Origin: Desulfovibrio mangrovi
Lineage (GTDB): Bacteria > Desulfobacterota > Desulfovibrionia > Desulfovibrionales > Desulfovibrionaceae
DNA: 64,000 bases
Reading direction: 5' to 3'
NCBI RefSeq assembly: GCF_026230175.1
Contig: NZ_CP104208.1
Coordinates: 62,001 to 126,000, forward strand
In this document: positions 36,823-46,073 of the stretch, one piece after another
Layout of the letters: each line of letters begins with the position of its first letter
Numbering within the stretch: the first letter of the stretch is position 1
The notes under the pieces: generated by a model
Told to the model about the DNA's origin: nothing
What the model saw: the letters and a program-made list of their open reading frames with translations, nothing else
Database searches by the model: none
Made by a program: the position numbers and the translations under genes

Positions 36823-37836
36823 ATGTCGCGCACATCTCGCCCAGACGAGCAGAACGTTCCTTCATCCCCGCCAGCTTCCAAGCCTGCTTCCGCCGGAGCG
36901 GACAGCCATTGCGCGTCTTCGGCCTCGGTTTGCGGTTTGCCGGTAGACGATCAGCGACGCAATGCCATCGCGGGCATTCTCTTTGCCCTGTGCGCAACAG
37001 TCATCTGGTCCGGCAATTTCATTGTGGCGCGCGGGCTTTGTGATATTGTGCCTCCGGCCACGCTCGCCTTTCTCCGTTGGATCACGGCATTTCTTTTTCT
37101 GCTGCCCATAGGCTGGAAAGCCGTCATGCGCGAGCGGAAGGTGGTGCTGCGGCGCTGGAAGTATCTTACCGCCACGGCCTTTCTGGGCATCACCATCTTC
37201 AATACCCTTGTGTACGCGGCAGGCCGCAGCACGGCGGCGTTGAACATGTCGCTCATCGCCATTACTTCTCCCCTCTTCATCATGCTACTGGCGCGAATTT
37301 TTTTAGGGGAAAAGGTCACCACAGGCCGTGCCGTGGGCGTTTCCGTTGTGGTTTGCGGTGTGCTGCTGCTGGTCACGCGGGGCGATCTTACCCGCCTTGC
37401 CGGTCTGGAATTCTCCATCGGCGACGTGTGGATGTTGTGCGCGGCCATGCTTTTCGGGGCCTATACCATTCTTGTCCGGCGTATGCCGGAGCGTATGGAG
37501 CAGGCAGCCTTTCTGCTGGTTACCTTCGGCCTCGGAGCCTTCATGCTCATCCCCTTGGTCGCGTGGGAACAGGCACAGGGGCTGCATTTCGAGTTCACCC
37601 CCTCGCTGTTTGCCGTGATGCTGTACGTGGGCGTGGGCGCTTCCCTCATCTCCTTCTGGTGCTGGAACAAGGCTGTGAGCCTTATCGGCCCTTCGCAGGC
37701 GGGCATTGTCTACTACAGCCTGCCGCTTTTCTGCGGGGTGGAGGCTGTTCTTCTGCTCGGCGAACCCGTCAGCTGGGTGCATTTTGCAAGCGGGGCGCTC
37801 ATTCTGGGCGGTATCCGCGTGGCTACACGAAGTTAG
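36823..37836 (+). CDS. EamA/DMT-family exporter
   Basis: The 337-residue membrane protein has ten hydrophobic segments and two EamA repeats (IAGILFALCATVIWSGNFI and the later IGDVWMLCAAMLFGAYTI). The first 45 residues form an unusual polar Ser/Pro-rich extension before the first segment. Family members export metabolites or amino acids; the substrate is unknown. CCGGAAGG upstream of the ATG supports the start. Confidence 0.85.
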   Translation: MSRTSRPDEQNVPSSPPASKPASAGADSHCASSASVCGLPVDDQRRNAIAGILFALCATVIWSGNFIVARGLCDIVPPATLAFLRWITAFLFLLPIGWKAVMRERKVVLRRWKYLTATAFLGITIFNTLVYAAGRSTAALNMSLIAITSPLFIMLLARIFLGEKVTTGRAVGVSVVVCGVLLLVTRGDLTRLAGLEFSIGDVWMLCAAMLFGAYTILVRRMPERMEQAAFLLVTFGLGAFMLIPLVAWEQAQGLHFEFTPSLFAVMLYVGVGASLISFWCWNKAVSLIGPSQAGIVYYSLPLFCGVEAVLLLGEPVSWVHFASGALILGGIRVATRS

Positions 37837-37860
37837 CCTCCGGTTTTCTGTCTTCACATG

Positions 37861-37889
37861 CTGCCCCTCGCGTGAGGGGCAGTTTTTTT
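37861..37889 (+). terminator. Terminator of EamA gene
   Basis: The perfect hairpin CTGCCCCTCGCGTGAGGGGCAG ends in seven T residues, 24 bases after the stop codon (shown here as the whole stem-loop motif at 37861-37882). Confidence 0.85.
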
Positions 37890-37986
37890 CCTGCATCTAT
37901 TTTCATTTTCTTCGACTCCTCTTTGACAAGAGGCTGCCCCATTTGTATATCCTATCAGGAATCATTTTCATCTGTGAGGATTGCAT

Positions 37987-39633
37987 ATGAACGCAGCGGA
38001 TCTGTTCGTCCGATGTCTTGAGGCGGAGGGCGTGACCCATATATTCGGTATTCCCGGTGAAGAGAATCTTGCCTTTCTGGAAGCTCTACGCACTTCCTCC
38101 ATCAGGTTGGTTCTGACCCGTCATGAGCAGGCGGCGGGCTTCATGGCCGCTACCTTCGGCAGGCTGACGGGCAAGCCGGGGGTGTGCCTTTCCACGCTTG
38201 GCCCCGGGGCCACAAATCTTGTCACGGCGGCATCCTATGCCCTGCTGGGCGGTATGCCCATGGTGCTCATCACGGGGCAGAAGCCCATCAAGAAGAGCAA
38301 GCAGGGGCGTTTTCAGATCCTGGACGTGGTGGGGGTGATGGAACCGGTAACCAAGCTTGCTCGGCAGGTGGTGAGCGGCAACGCCATTCCCGCTCTTGTT
38401 CGCGATGCCTTCCGCGTGGCGCAGGAAGAAAAGCCCGGTCCCGTGCATCTGGAACTGCCGGAGGATATCGCTGAGGAGACGGTTTCGGTTTCTCCCCTGA
38501 CCGTTGCCGAGCCGTATTTTCCGCAGGCGGACAGGGCCGCTATCATGAAGGCGGTGGAGCTTGTCCGTGCGGCGGAACGGCCCCTGCTGACCATTGCAGC
38601 CGGTGCCAACCGGCACAGCGTTTGCGAAGCCGTGGAAGGCTTTGTGGATGTGACAGGCATCTATTTCTTCTCCACCCAGATGGGCAAAGGGGTTGTGGAT
38701 CAGCGGCATCCCCAGTCGCTGGGCTCCGCTGCGCTCTCCGATCACGACTATCTGCATTGTGCCATCGCGCGGGCGGACCTCATCATCAATGTGGGCCACG
38801 ACGTGGTGGAAAAACCGCCATTCTTCATGGAGCCGGATGACGGCAAGACAGTCATCCACATCAACTACTCGGCTGCGGAGGTTGATCAGGTCTACTTCCC
38901 ACAGCATGAGGTGGTGGGTGACATTGCCGAAAGCCTGTATTCGCTGACCGAGGCGCTAGGCTGCTGCCGCAAGCCTTCCTACGAGTATTTCACCCGCATC
39001 AAACAGGAAGTGGAGCGCAATGTGTACGGCAACGGCCACGCGGCAGACAGTTTTCCGCCCACGCCGCAGCGCATCGTGCATGATATGCGTGAGGCCATGC
39101 CCGACGACGGGGTGCTTTCGCTGGACAACGGCATGTACAAGATCTGGTTCGCCCGCAATTACAAGGCGTACCGGCCCAACTCCCTGTTGCTGGACAATGC
39201 GCTGGCGACCATGGGGGCGGGGCTTCCGGTCGCCATTGCGGCCAAGCTGCTGTATCCTGAGCGTACCGTGGTGGCCTTGTGCGGGGATGGCGGATTCATG
39301 ATGAACTCGCAGGAGCTGGAAACGGCTCTGCGTCTGAAGCTCGATCTGGTTGTGATCGTACTGCGCGATGACGGGTACGGCATGATCAAGTGGAAGCAGG
39401 CCGGAGCGGGCCTTGCCGTGTACGGTCTTGATTTCGGTAATCCGGATTTCGTGGCGTATGCGCAAAGTTACGGCGCTGAAGGCCACCGCATTACCGAGAG
39501 CGGCGAGCTGGGCGAGGTTCTGCGCCGGTGCTTTGCGCAGGGCGGGGTGCATGTGATAGAACTGCCCGTGGATTATTCCGAGAACGAACGGGTGCTGCTG
39601 CAGGAGCTGCGCAGCAAGACCTGCCTGCTGTAG
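37987..39633 (+). CDS. Acetolactate synthase-like thiamine diphosphate enzyme
   Basis: The 548-residue protein is a thiamine-diphosphate enzyme of the acetolactate synthase large subunit family, of the AlsS/catabolic type. The catalytic glutamate is in RHEQAAGFMA, and the cofactor motif starts at GDGGFMMNSQELETA near residue 437 and ends with YGMIKWKQ. No small regulatory subunit gene is nearby, which fits a catabolic rather than amino-acid-biosynthetic enzyme. The aldehyde dehydrogenase gene follows directly, so the product may be processed further (inference). GTGAGGA precedes the ATG at 37987. Confidence 0.8.
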   Translation: MNAADLFVRCLEAEGVTHIFGIPGEENLAFLEALRTSSIRLVLTRHEQAAGFMAATFGRLTGKPGVCLSTLGPGATNLVTAASYALLGGMPMVLITGQKPIKKSKQGRFQILDVVGVMEPVTKLARQVVSGNAIPALVRDAFRVAQEEKPGPVHLELPEDIAEETVSVSPLTVAEPYFPQADRAAIMKAVELVRAAERPLLTIAAGANRHSVCEAVEGFVDVTGIYFFSTQMGKGVVDQRHPQSLGSAALSDHDYLHCAIARADLIINVGHDVVEKPPFFMEPDDGKTVIHINYSAAEVDQVYFPQHEVVGDIAESLYSLTEALGCCRKPSYEYFTRIKQEVERNVYGNGHAADSFPPTPQRIVHDMREAMPDDGVLSLDNGMYKIWFARNYKAYRPNSLLLDNALATMGAGLPVAIAAKLLYPERTVVALCGDGGFMMNSQELETALRLKLDLVVIVLRDDGYGMIKWKQAGAGLAVYGLDFGNPDFVAYAQSYGAEGHRITESGELGEVLRRCFAQGGVHVIELPVDYSENERVLLQELRSKTCLL

Positions 39634-39643
39634 GAGGTGCGGT

Positions 39644-41038
39644 ATGTCCGCTATGCTGGAAGTGTTCAATCCCTATGATCGCAAGTCTGTTGCATTCGTG
39701 GAGACCGTGGACGAGGCACAGGCCTTTGCTGCGCTTGAACGGGCGTATGCCCTGTTTCGCGACCGTTCGCGGCATATTCCCGCGCATGAGCGGATTGCCA
39801 TATTGGAAAGGGCTGCCGCGCTGATGCGTGAACGCAAGGAAGAGCTGGTTCGTGATGCCGTGATGGAAGGCGGCAAACCATGGGCTGACAGTGTGGTTGA
39901 GGTGGACAGGGCCATCAACGGGTTTGCCGTGGCTGTGCAGGAACTGGCAGCGGGCCACGGCAGCGAAGTGCCCATGACCGCAACGCCTGCCGCCGCAGGG
40001 CGGCTTGCCGTGACCATGCGCGAGCCGCGTGGCGTGGTCATGGCCATCAGCGCTTTCAATCATCCGGTGAATCTCATCGTGCATCAGGTGGTGCCCGCTT
40101 TTGCGGCGGGATGTCCTGCGCTGGTGAAGCCTGCCTCGGCCACTCCTGTTTCCTGCCGTAATGTGGTGAATATCCTTCATGAGGCTGGCTTGCCCGAAGA
40201 CTGGGTGCAGTTCCTTCCCTGCGGCGGAGCCGTGGCGGAAAAACTGGTGGCGGACGAGCGTGTGGCCTTTCTTTCCTTCATTGGTTCGGCCCGTGTGGGC
40301 TGGATGCTGCGATCGCGTCTTGCGCCCGGGGCCACCTGTGCGCTTGAGCATGGCGGTGCGGCTCCCGTTATTGTGGATGCCACAGCCGATCTGGATGCCC
40401 ACGTGCCCGCACTGGTCAAGGGTGGCTTCTATCATGCCGGGCAGGTCTGTGTTTCCGTGCAGCGTGTGTACGCTCATGCCTCCATTGCAGGCGAGCTTGC
40501 CCGCAAGATGGCCACGGCGGCGGAACGGCTGGTGGTGGGGAATCCGCTTGATCCCCGTACCGAGGTGGGGCCACTTATCAGCCCTGCAGAGGTGGAGCGT
40601 GTGGAAGCGTGGGTGAACGAAGCCCGTGAGGCCGGAGCGCAGGTGCTGTGCGGCGGCGAGCGCTTTTCTGATACCTGCTACAAGCCTACCGTGTTGTTCA
40701 ATCCCTCTGATGAGGTGCAGGTTTCGCAGAAGGAGATTTTCGGCCCTGTGGTCTGCGTCTACAGCTACACGGACCGCGATGAAGCCATAGCCCGAGCCAA
40801 TGCCCTGCCGTATGCCTTTCAGGCTTCGGTGATTGCGCAGGATATAGATGCCGCGCTCTATGCCGTGCGCAGGCTGGACGCCACGGCCGTCATGGTCAAC
40901 GATCATACCGCCTTCCGTGTGGACTGGATGCCCTTCGGCGGGTACCGCCATTCCGGTATGGGCGTTGGCGGCATAGGCCATTCCATGCGGGAAATGAGTG
41001 TGGAGAAGTTGCTGGTGATCAAGTCGCCGTCGCTGTAG
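39644..41038 (+). CDS. Aldehyde dehydrogenase family protein
   Basis: The 464-residue protein has the family Rossmann domain. The catalytic cysteine is in GQVCVSVQR near residue 268 and the glutamate in LEHGGAAP. The NAD-binding region is AISAFNHPVNLIVHQ. The sequence resembles succinate-semialdehyde/glyceraldehyde-type enzymes, but the substrate is not readable. It starts 10 bases after the acetolactate synthase stop codon with an excellent TAGGAGG site, so the two are surely one operon. Confidence 0.88.
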   Translation: MSAMLEVFNPYDRKSVAFVETVDEAQAFAALERAYALFRDRSRHIPAHERIAILERAAALMRERKEELVRDAVMEGGKPWADSVVEVDRAINGFAVAVQELAAGHGSEVPMTATPAAAGRLAVTMREPRGVVMAISAFNHPVNLIVHQVVPAFAAGCPALVKPASATPVSCRNVVNILHEAGLPEDWVQFLPCGGAVAEKLVADERVAFLSFIGSARVGWMLRSRLAPGATCALEHGGAAPVIVDATADLDAHVPALVKGGFYHAGQVCVSVQRVYAHASIAGELARKMATAAERLVVGNPLDPRTEVGPLISPAEVERVEAWVNEAREAGAQVLCGGERFSDTCYKPTVLFNPSDEVQVSQKEIFGPVVCVYSYTDRDEAIARANALPYAFQASVIAQDIDAALYAVRRLDATAVMVNDHTAFRVDWMPFGGYRHSGMGVGGIGHSMREMSVEKLLVIKSPSL

Positions 41039-41174
41039 GCGGCGTATGATGTTTTAGCCGGGCTACGGTTCTTGCCGGAGTTTATTCGACAACAACTTGC
41101 AATCCGCGGACAATCATCCCGACCCGGGGTGGTTGCCTGCGGATTCTTTGCAGGTAATGTATGGTGGGGGGATA

Positions 41175-41612
41175 TTATTCCCCGATCAGATCGTAGAAAT
41201 AGGAGCGGTAGGCGAGATAGGCTGCATCGGCGCGGGCAACGACTAAATTGATGGACTCCCTGTCCGCACCGGTTTCCAGCCGTTCGAGCAGGTTTTCCAG
41301 CGCGGTGGCAAGCTTGAGGCTGGTGGAGCGGGCCACGGGGTTGTGCAGGCTGTTGGGGGCATCTTGGAGATAGCCGATCATGGCCCATGCCCGCATGGTC
41401 ATGCCGGCATCCAGTTCGCCGTCTTCAAGGCAGGCGTCCAGCATGGAACGCATGTCCTCGTCGTCGATGATGTCGGCGGCTTCGCGAAAGTGCTTGATAT
41501 CGTACCAGTTAGGGTCGGTGGGTGCATCGCGGTCGTTTTCCTCAGCCTTCTTCAGGACGGCGAACACCAGAAAAAGCATGCTGAACACGAGCAGTAGTAT
41601 AGTCAGATGCAT
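41175..41612 (-). CDS. Small membrane-anchored protein of unknown function
   Basis: This 145-residue protein starts with a single hydrophobic segment (residues 1-20, TILLLVFSMLFLVFAVL) and continues with a helical, acidic cytosolic or periplasmic part (AADIIDDEDMRSMLDAC). I do not recognise the family. The ATG at 41612 lies after GGAGG and AGG at slightly long spacing. It is convergent with the aldehyde dehydrogenase gene. Confidence 0.65.
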   Translation of the reverse strand: MHLTILLLVFSMLFLVFAVLKKAEENDRDAPTDPNWYDIKHFREAADIIDDEDMRSMLDACLEDGELDAGMTMRAWAMIGYLQDAPNSLHNPVARSTSLKLATALENLLERLETGADRESINLVVARADAAYLAYRSYFYDLIGE

Positions 41613-41911
41613 AACCTGCCTCCAATGATGCAACTATTCGATACTATTGCCTCTCTGTCAACCCGCCAGTTGTTTTGTCGTAGTTGGTTTGCTTGCAGCG
41701 CGTGACGGACAACGGGGGGGCATGACTGTTCTGCCCCTGTGGGATCGTTCTTTGTACCTGATCTGGAGGGTTATTTTCCCGCTCCGGAAAGGAATCCTCA
41801 AGGATCGGAAATTGACGCGGCATGATGCGCCCGTTACTCTGACCCACTGCCGATATGCGCGAGTATGTTCCCGCATTGCATTGGCTGCCGTATCTTTTCA
41901 GGAGGGTTCCC

Positions 41912-42760
41912 ATGCCCTGTGCAACCGATTCCGCCACCGTGCGCTTCTGGCGCGATGAGGCGCTGGACGCCGTGGAGGTGCGCTATTCGCATTTTGACGG
42001 CTACCGTTTCCCCGCGCACGTGCACGATACGTGGTCCGTGGGACTGGTGGACGAAGGGCACAGCGTGTTCCGGCTTTCCGGCCGCTCGCAGCCCGTGCGG
42101 GCAGGGCAGATCGCCATCATACCTCCCGGCATGGTACACGACTGCAATCCCCGCGAGGGGGCATGGACCTACCGCATGTTTTATGTGGATGATGCCCTGA
42201 TGCGCTCGCTTGCCTGCGGTCTTTCCGGCGTGCAGCGTGATGCGGCGGGCAGCGGTGCTGATGTGGCGGCGTTCGACGCACTGGTCATTGATGACGTCGA
42301 GGTCTTTGCCGCGCTTTCCGGCTTTCAGCGGCTGGTGGAGCAGGGGGCGGAACCGTTGGTAAAGCGTGCCGCCATGACCGAGGCCTTTTCCCTGTTGCTG
42401 TTGCGGCACGGTTCCGTGCGGGAGGAGCAGGGGCGCAGCGGCGATGAGCGTCTGGCCGTACGGCGTGTGCGCGGGTATCTGGCGGATAATCTGGCCGAGA
42501 AGGTCACGCTGGATGACCTTGCCGCCGTGAGCGGCCTGAGCGCCTGTCACCTGCTGCGTGTCTTTCGTGCAGAGACCGGCCTCACGCCCCACCAGTGGCA
42601 GACCCAACTGCGCATTAATCACGCCAAGCAATTGCTCGCAGGCGGAGCTCCTATTGCGGATGTGGCTTTTGCGGCCGGATTTACCGACCAGAGCCATTTT
42701 ACCCGCACGTTCCGTGCGGTAACGGGCGCAACTCCCCGCTTGTACCGGATGGCGGAATAG
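41912..42760 (+). CDS. AraC-family transcriptional regulator
   Basis: The 282-residue protein has an N-terminal cupin-like AraC binding domain (FPAHVHDTWSVGLVDEGHSV) and a C-terminal pair of helix-turn-helix motifs (VTLDDLAAVSGLSACHLLRVF and IADVAFAAGFTDQSHFTRTF, each shown as a fragment). A perfect AGGAGG lies before the ATG at 41912; the longer frame from 41855 is not needed. It may control the convergent or neighbouring VOC or EamA genes, but no target is clear from sequence. Confidence 0.86.
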   Translation: MPCATDSATVRFWRDEALDAVEVRYSHFDGYRFPAHVHDTWSVGLVDEGHSVFRLSGRSQPVRAGQIAIIPPGMVHDCNPREGAWTYRMFYVDDALMRSLACGLSGVQRDAAGSGADVAAFDALVIDDVEVFAALSGFQRLVEQGAEPLVKRAAMTEAFSLLLLRHGSVREEQGRSGDERLAVRRVRGYLADNLAEKVTLDDLAAVSGLSACHLLRVFRAETGLTPHQWQTQLRINHAKQLLAGGAPIADVAFAAGFTDQSHFTRTFRAVTGATPRLYRMAE

Positions 42761-42913
42761 CGCGTCCTGCCTGCCGGAGCCACAGTTCCTCTGATGCTTC
42801 AAGAGTAGGGCGGCTCGGCGTGCTCATGCTCCGGCATCTCCCCTCCCCTTTCTTATCTTCCTTCAACTGATGGCAGGCGTTTGCGGGCAATTCTTGCAAT
42901 TCCCCTTATCCAG

Positions 42914-43582
42914 CTACCAATGAAACACGAGCGGCAACTGCGGTCTGAAGTCATGCGTCATGCCATGTGGCGTGTCATCAAAGAACAGCTCCAGCAGGTG
43001 CGACGCTCCGGTGGTGATCTTCAGCTTCCCTGTCTTGCAGACCTGTTCGACCGTGGCGGAGAGCGGAACGGAGGTTGTGGTTGTCAGCCGCACGCGGGTA
43101 ACCCGCTTCAGGCCGCAGGGGTGGTCCAGCGGCTCTCCGCTTTCCGTGTTGTCCCTGCGGGTGATGAAATCTAGGTACACGTAATTGGGTTCGGCCACGC
43201 CGTTGTCGGTGGCAACCTGCATGCAGAGCGGAGCCGGCAGGTACTGCGGATGATAGAGCGCATGCTCGGGCAGGCTTTCTTTTCCATGTGCCTCTTGCAT
43301 CGCCGCTTCCGGCCGGAAGATCAGACCGAAGGGGGAGCCATCCTCTTTCAGGGCGTCAAAGCGTTCCTTGAGGCGGATGGGGGCGGTACCTGCCGAAGCG
43401 AGTTCGGTTTCGTCAGAGGCCCAGAGCAGTTCCAGCATGAAGTTATGAAAAAAGAAACGCCGGTTTGCGGTGCCTTGGCCCGGATGCGTATTGGAGGAAC
43501 CTTCCCGCAGGCCGAAGCGGAGGAGGCTGTCTCCCACCGGAGCCAGCATGTCAGTGCAGATGTATATATGATCGAGTTCCAT
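42914..43582 (-). CDS. VOC/glyoxalase-like domain protein
   Basis: The 222-residue protein begins MELDHIYICTD, a typical beta strand start of a vicinal-oxygen-chelate fold, and continues with ANRRFFFHNFMLELLW. It resembles the glyoxalase-like group of single-chain proteins that bind a divalent metal. The reaction is unknown. GGGAGG lies before the ATG at 43582; the frame to 43726 is an extension without a ribosome site. Confidence 0.7.
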   Translation of the reverse strand: MELDHIYICTDMLAPVGDSLLRFGLREGSSNTHPGQGTANRRFFFHNFMLELLWASDETELASAGTAPIRLKERFDALKEDGSPFGLIFRPEAAMQEAHGKESLPEHALYHPQYLPAPLCMQVATDNGVAEPNYVYLDFITRRDNTESGEPLDHPCGLKRVTRVRLTTTTSVPLSATVEQVCKTGKLKITTGASHLLELFFDDTPHGMTHDFRPQLPLVFHW

Positions 43583-43795
43583 GTGCTGCCTCCCTTGCGC
43601 ATCAATATGGGGCGAGCGGCGCTGAGCTTGACTGTTGTTGTGCTGTATCATGCTGAATTTGCAGATCTTAGCTGTGTTTCTGCTTACCCCTGCCTCGGAT
43701 GCAAGTAAAGCGGAAGCAACGCTCATCGCAATATTCTACCAGACCGGGTTTCGGTCGTGGGATAGGGTGCCTGCCAAATATGAACGGAGGCTTTC

Positions 43796-44212
43796 ATGAC
43801 CGCAGGCAAGAATTCGAAATGCGTTTTTGTAATTGATGCTGATCTGCCCAAGGGGCTGGCTGCCAATACGGCGGCTGTGCTGGCGACATCTGTAACCGCG
43901 AAGGTAGGGGATATGGTCGGCTGCGATGTGACCGACGGCGGCGGATGCTGTCATCCTGCCATTACGCAGGTTGCCATTCCTATCCTCAAGGCTTCCGCAA
44001 GCGAGCTGACAGAGCTGCATACGGCGGCCCGTGCCGATGCGGAATTGCTTGTAACCGGGTTTAGCGATGCGGCACAGCGTTCAAGAAGTTATGATGAATA
44101 CGCAGCCCGTATGAGCGGGCTGCAAACGGACTCCGTGCGCTTTCTTGGCATAGCGTTGTTCGGGGCTCGTAAAAAGGTTGCCTCGCTGACAGGGCAGTTC
44201 GGGCTTATGTAG
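43796..44212 (+). CDS. DUF2000-like protein
   Basis: The 138-residue protein has the DUF2000 signature KCVFVIDADLPKGLAANTAAVL at the N-terminus (shown here as its start KCVFVIDADLPKG), followed by a second block around GGGCCHPAIT. No function is known. GGAGG before the ATG supports the start. It is followed by the second EamA gene, with which it may be cotranscribed. Confidence 0.75.
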   Translation: MTAGKNSKCVFVIDADLPKGLAANTAAVLATSVTAKVGDMVGCDVTDGGGCCHPAITQVAIPILKASASELTELHTAARADAELLVTGFSDAAQRSRSYDEYAARMSGLQTDSVRFLGIALFGARKKVASLTGQFGLM

Positions 44213-44383
44213 CCCCATATCGTTTATCCCCCGGTTCCCCTTTGGGGGAATGTTTGGTGAAACCACTGTTTAACATCTATTTGCTTGTCCTGCGCCGCGT
44301 AACCGATTACGCAGAAACTGCTGTCCCGCAATGCGGTAAAATGCCGGTTGCGCGGCGGGATTCGCTTTATCGAAGGGGCTTTC

Positions 44384-45301
44384 ATGTTCTCCCGTAACTC
44401 GGCTTCGCTGCTTCCCACGCTGGCGCTTCTTGCCGCTGTCTGTCTCTGGTCCAGTTCCTTCGTGGGCATGAAGATCGCCCTGCGAGAGATTGCACCGCTC
44501 ACTATAATCTGGATGCGGCTTGTCTGTGCTTCCATCGTGGTTCTGCCCATGTTGCGGCGGGGTATGGGGGCCAACCGCAAGCCGGGGGACGGGAAATGGC
44601 TGTTCGTGGTGGCCCTGTTCCAGCCCTGTCTCTATTTCACACTGGAAAGCTACGCCCTGCAATTCACCTCTGCCTCCGAGGCGGGAACCATTTCCGCGAC
44701 AATGCCTCTGATGGTGGCAGCACTGGCCGCGTTGTTTCTGGGAGAGAAGGCTTCCATGACCATGCTGGCAGGGCTGCTTCTGTCCTGCGGCGGCGTGGCA
44801 TGGTTGACTCTGGCGGGAACCCCTTCGCCGGATGGCCCCAATCCGGCTCTCGGCAATGCTCTTGAATGCGCCGCAATGGTGGCGGCGGCTGGCTATACCC
44901 TTGCCCTGCGCAAGCTGGAAGGGCGCTACGGTCCGTGGGCCTTGACCGGCCTGCAGAGCCTTGCAGGGTTTGTCTGGTTTTTTCCCGGAGCCATGGCATC
45001 TGGTTTTCCCGATGTAACCGACCTTGCCGCCGTCTGGCCGAGCCTGCTGGCCGTGTTGTACATGGGCGTGTTTGTCTCGCTGGGTGCGTTCTGGTGCTAT
45101 AATTATGCGTTGGCTTACGTGCCTGCGGGCAGGGCTTCTGCCTTCATCAACATGATTCCTGTCATTTGTCTTGTCCTCGGGTGGGCCGTACTTGATGAGC
45201 GTTTGAATCCCCTGCAATACGCGGCCTGCATCGTGGTTCTGGCAGGCGTGTGCCTGAGTCAGGAGCTGGTGCCGTGGAGACGTGCGGCGCGTGCAGTGTG
45301 A
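44384..45301 (+). CDS. EamA/DMT-family exporter
   Basis: This 305-residue membrane protein has ten hydrophobic segments in two EamA halves (LLAAVCLWSSSFVGMKIALR, and the later AFWCYNYALAYVPAGRASAF). It is a second member of the family in the window, not closely similar to the first outside the core pattern. Substrate is unknown. The ATG at 44384 has GAAGGGG; an in-frame start at 44348 is less likely. Confidence 0.85.
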   Translation: MFSRNSASLLPTLALLAAVCLWSSSFVGMKIALREIAPLTIIWMRLVCASIVVLPMLRRGMGANRKPGDGKWLFVVALFQPCLYFTLESYALQFTSASEAGTISATMPLMVAALAALFLGEKASMTMLAGLLLSCGGVAWLTLAGTPSPDGPNPALGNALECAAMVAAAGYTLALRKLEGRYGPWALTGLQSLAGFVWFFPGAMASGFPDVTDLAAVWPSLLAVLYMGVFVSLGAFWCYNYALAYVPAGRASAFINMIPVICLVLGWAVLDERLNPLQYAACIVVLAGVCLSQELVPWRRAARAV

Positions 45302-45471
45302 TTTTTTTGTGTGTCCATCTGCGCAAATCATGGTGCGCGACGGGGTGTTTTCTGCATGCGCACGGCCTCTTGATGAAGTTCCCGCCATTCTTCTTACGAT
45401 TCGTGCAAACTGTTTTTTCCTGTAATATCCTGTCTTGCTTGTGATTGAGCGGAGAATGGAGTATTGATTGA

Positions 45472-45501
45472 TTGACTAATGAATTTGATGTGTATCATAA
45501 T
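45472..45501 (+). promoter_or_regulatory. Candidate promoter of hdr leader transcript
   Basis: TTGACT at 45472-45477 and CATAAT at 45496-45501 are 18 bases apart, which predicts a start near 45508, just before the first hairpin. No other gene lies between here and hdrC. Confidence 0.45.
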
Positions 45502-45583
45502 GGAATCATTTATTTAAGCCTTCCCCCTAGGGGGAAGGGGTTGTACTGTTGTTGAATTACCTGTAAGCGCACTCGAAGTATTG

Positions 45584-45684
45584 AGGTCGTGCTCGCAAGG
45601 ATGAAGGTGTCATCCTTGTTTGGCTTTTTGATGACCTGCGCCGGGGGCTTCCGGCCGGGTCCGCGCTGCGGTGAAAATTGCAGC
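45584..45684 (+). ncRNA. Candidate structured RNA element in hdr leader
   Basis: AGGTCGT (45584-45590) pairs with ATGACCT (45631-45637) around an inner hairpin AAGGATG/CATCCTT (45597-45617). A further hairpin, GCTGC-N10-GCAGC (45665-45684), with loop GGTGAAAATT follows. It could be a leader regulator of the hdr operon or a separate small RNA. The consensus of known riboswitches is not matched. Confidence 0.35.
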
Positions 45685-46073
45685 TGCGAAATGAGTCAGG
45701 CACGGAACCCTGTGACCGATAGCCATGCAAACAGAACCATGCCGGATGTAGTTGAATCTCCCTGTCGCCCGCCGTGTTCATACCGAACAGGGCTCAAGGC
45801 GCCCTCCGCCCGCAAGGCAAGCTGCCATGCGGACGGCAGGTCTGTGCAACGGGGCAGGGTGCTTTCGCTTTCGGTCATCGCAGCCGGTTATCCTCCACCT
45901 TTTCCCTTCCTGGTCGAATCGACCACCGTCGCTCCGCCCTGACCCTAAGGGCGCGACACCGGGTTAGTGCCGCCATCTGTCCCTAACCTTCTTCCATTGT
46001 CATATCGACGACCGCCAGCCTGTCTGGTTCTGTGCGGTTTGTGTATTCAACCGGATTACCTCAGGGAACAAGC

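Larger units (their letters stand above)
45302..46073. other. Long intergenic region with structured RNA potential, upstream of hdr operon
   Basis: No protein-coding gene is supported in these 772 bases. The first 200 bases are AT-rich and contain a candidate promoter at 45472-45501. From 45519 onward a series of hairpins is visible: CCTTCCCCC/GGGGGAAGG at 45519-45538, AGGTCGT/ATGACCT at 45584-45637 enclosing AAGGATG/CATCCTT, GCTGC/GCAGC at 45665-45684, TGGTCG/CGACCA at 45911-45925 and GGTTAG/CTAACC at 45962-45988. The small open frames in this region overlap in several phases and lack ribosome sites. Confidence 0.6.

Noticed and set aside
45584-45720. Possible cobalamin riboswitch, from GGTGAAAAT followed by GAGTCAGG
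   Set aside because: The conserved CCGCCACTG core between these elements is missing and the order of stems does not fit.
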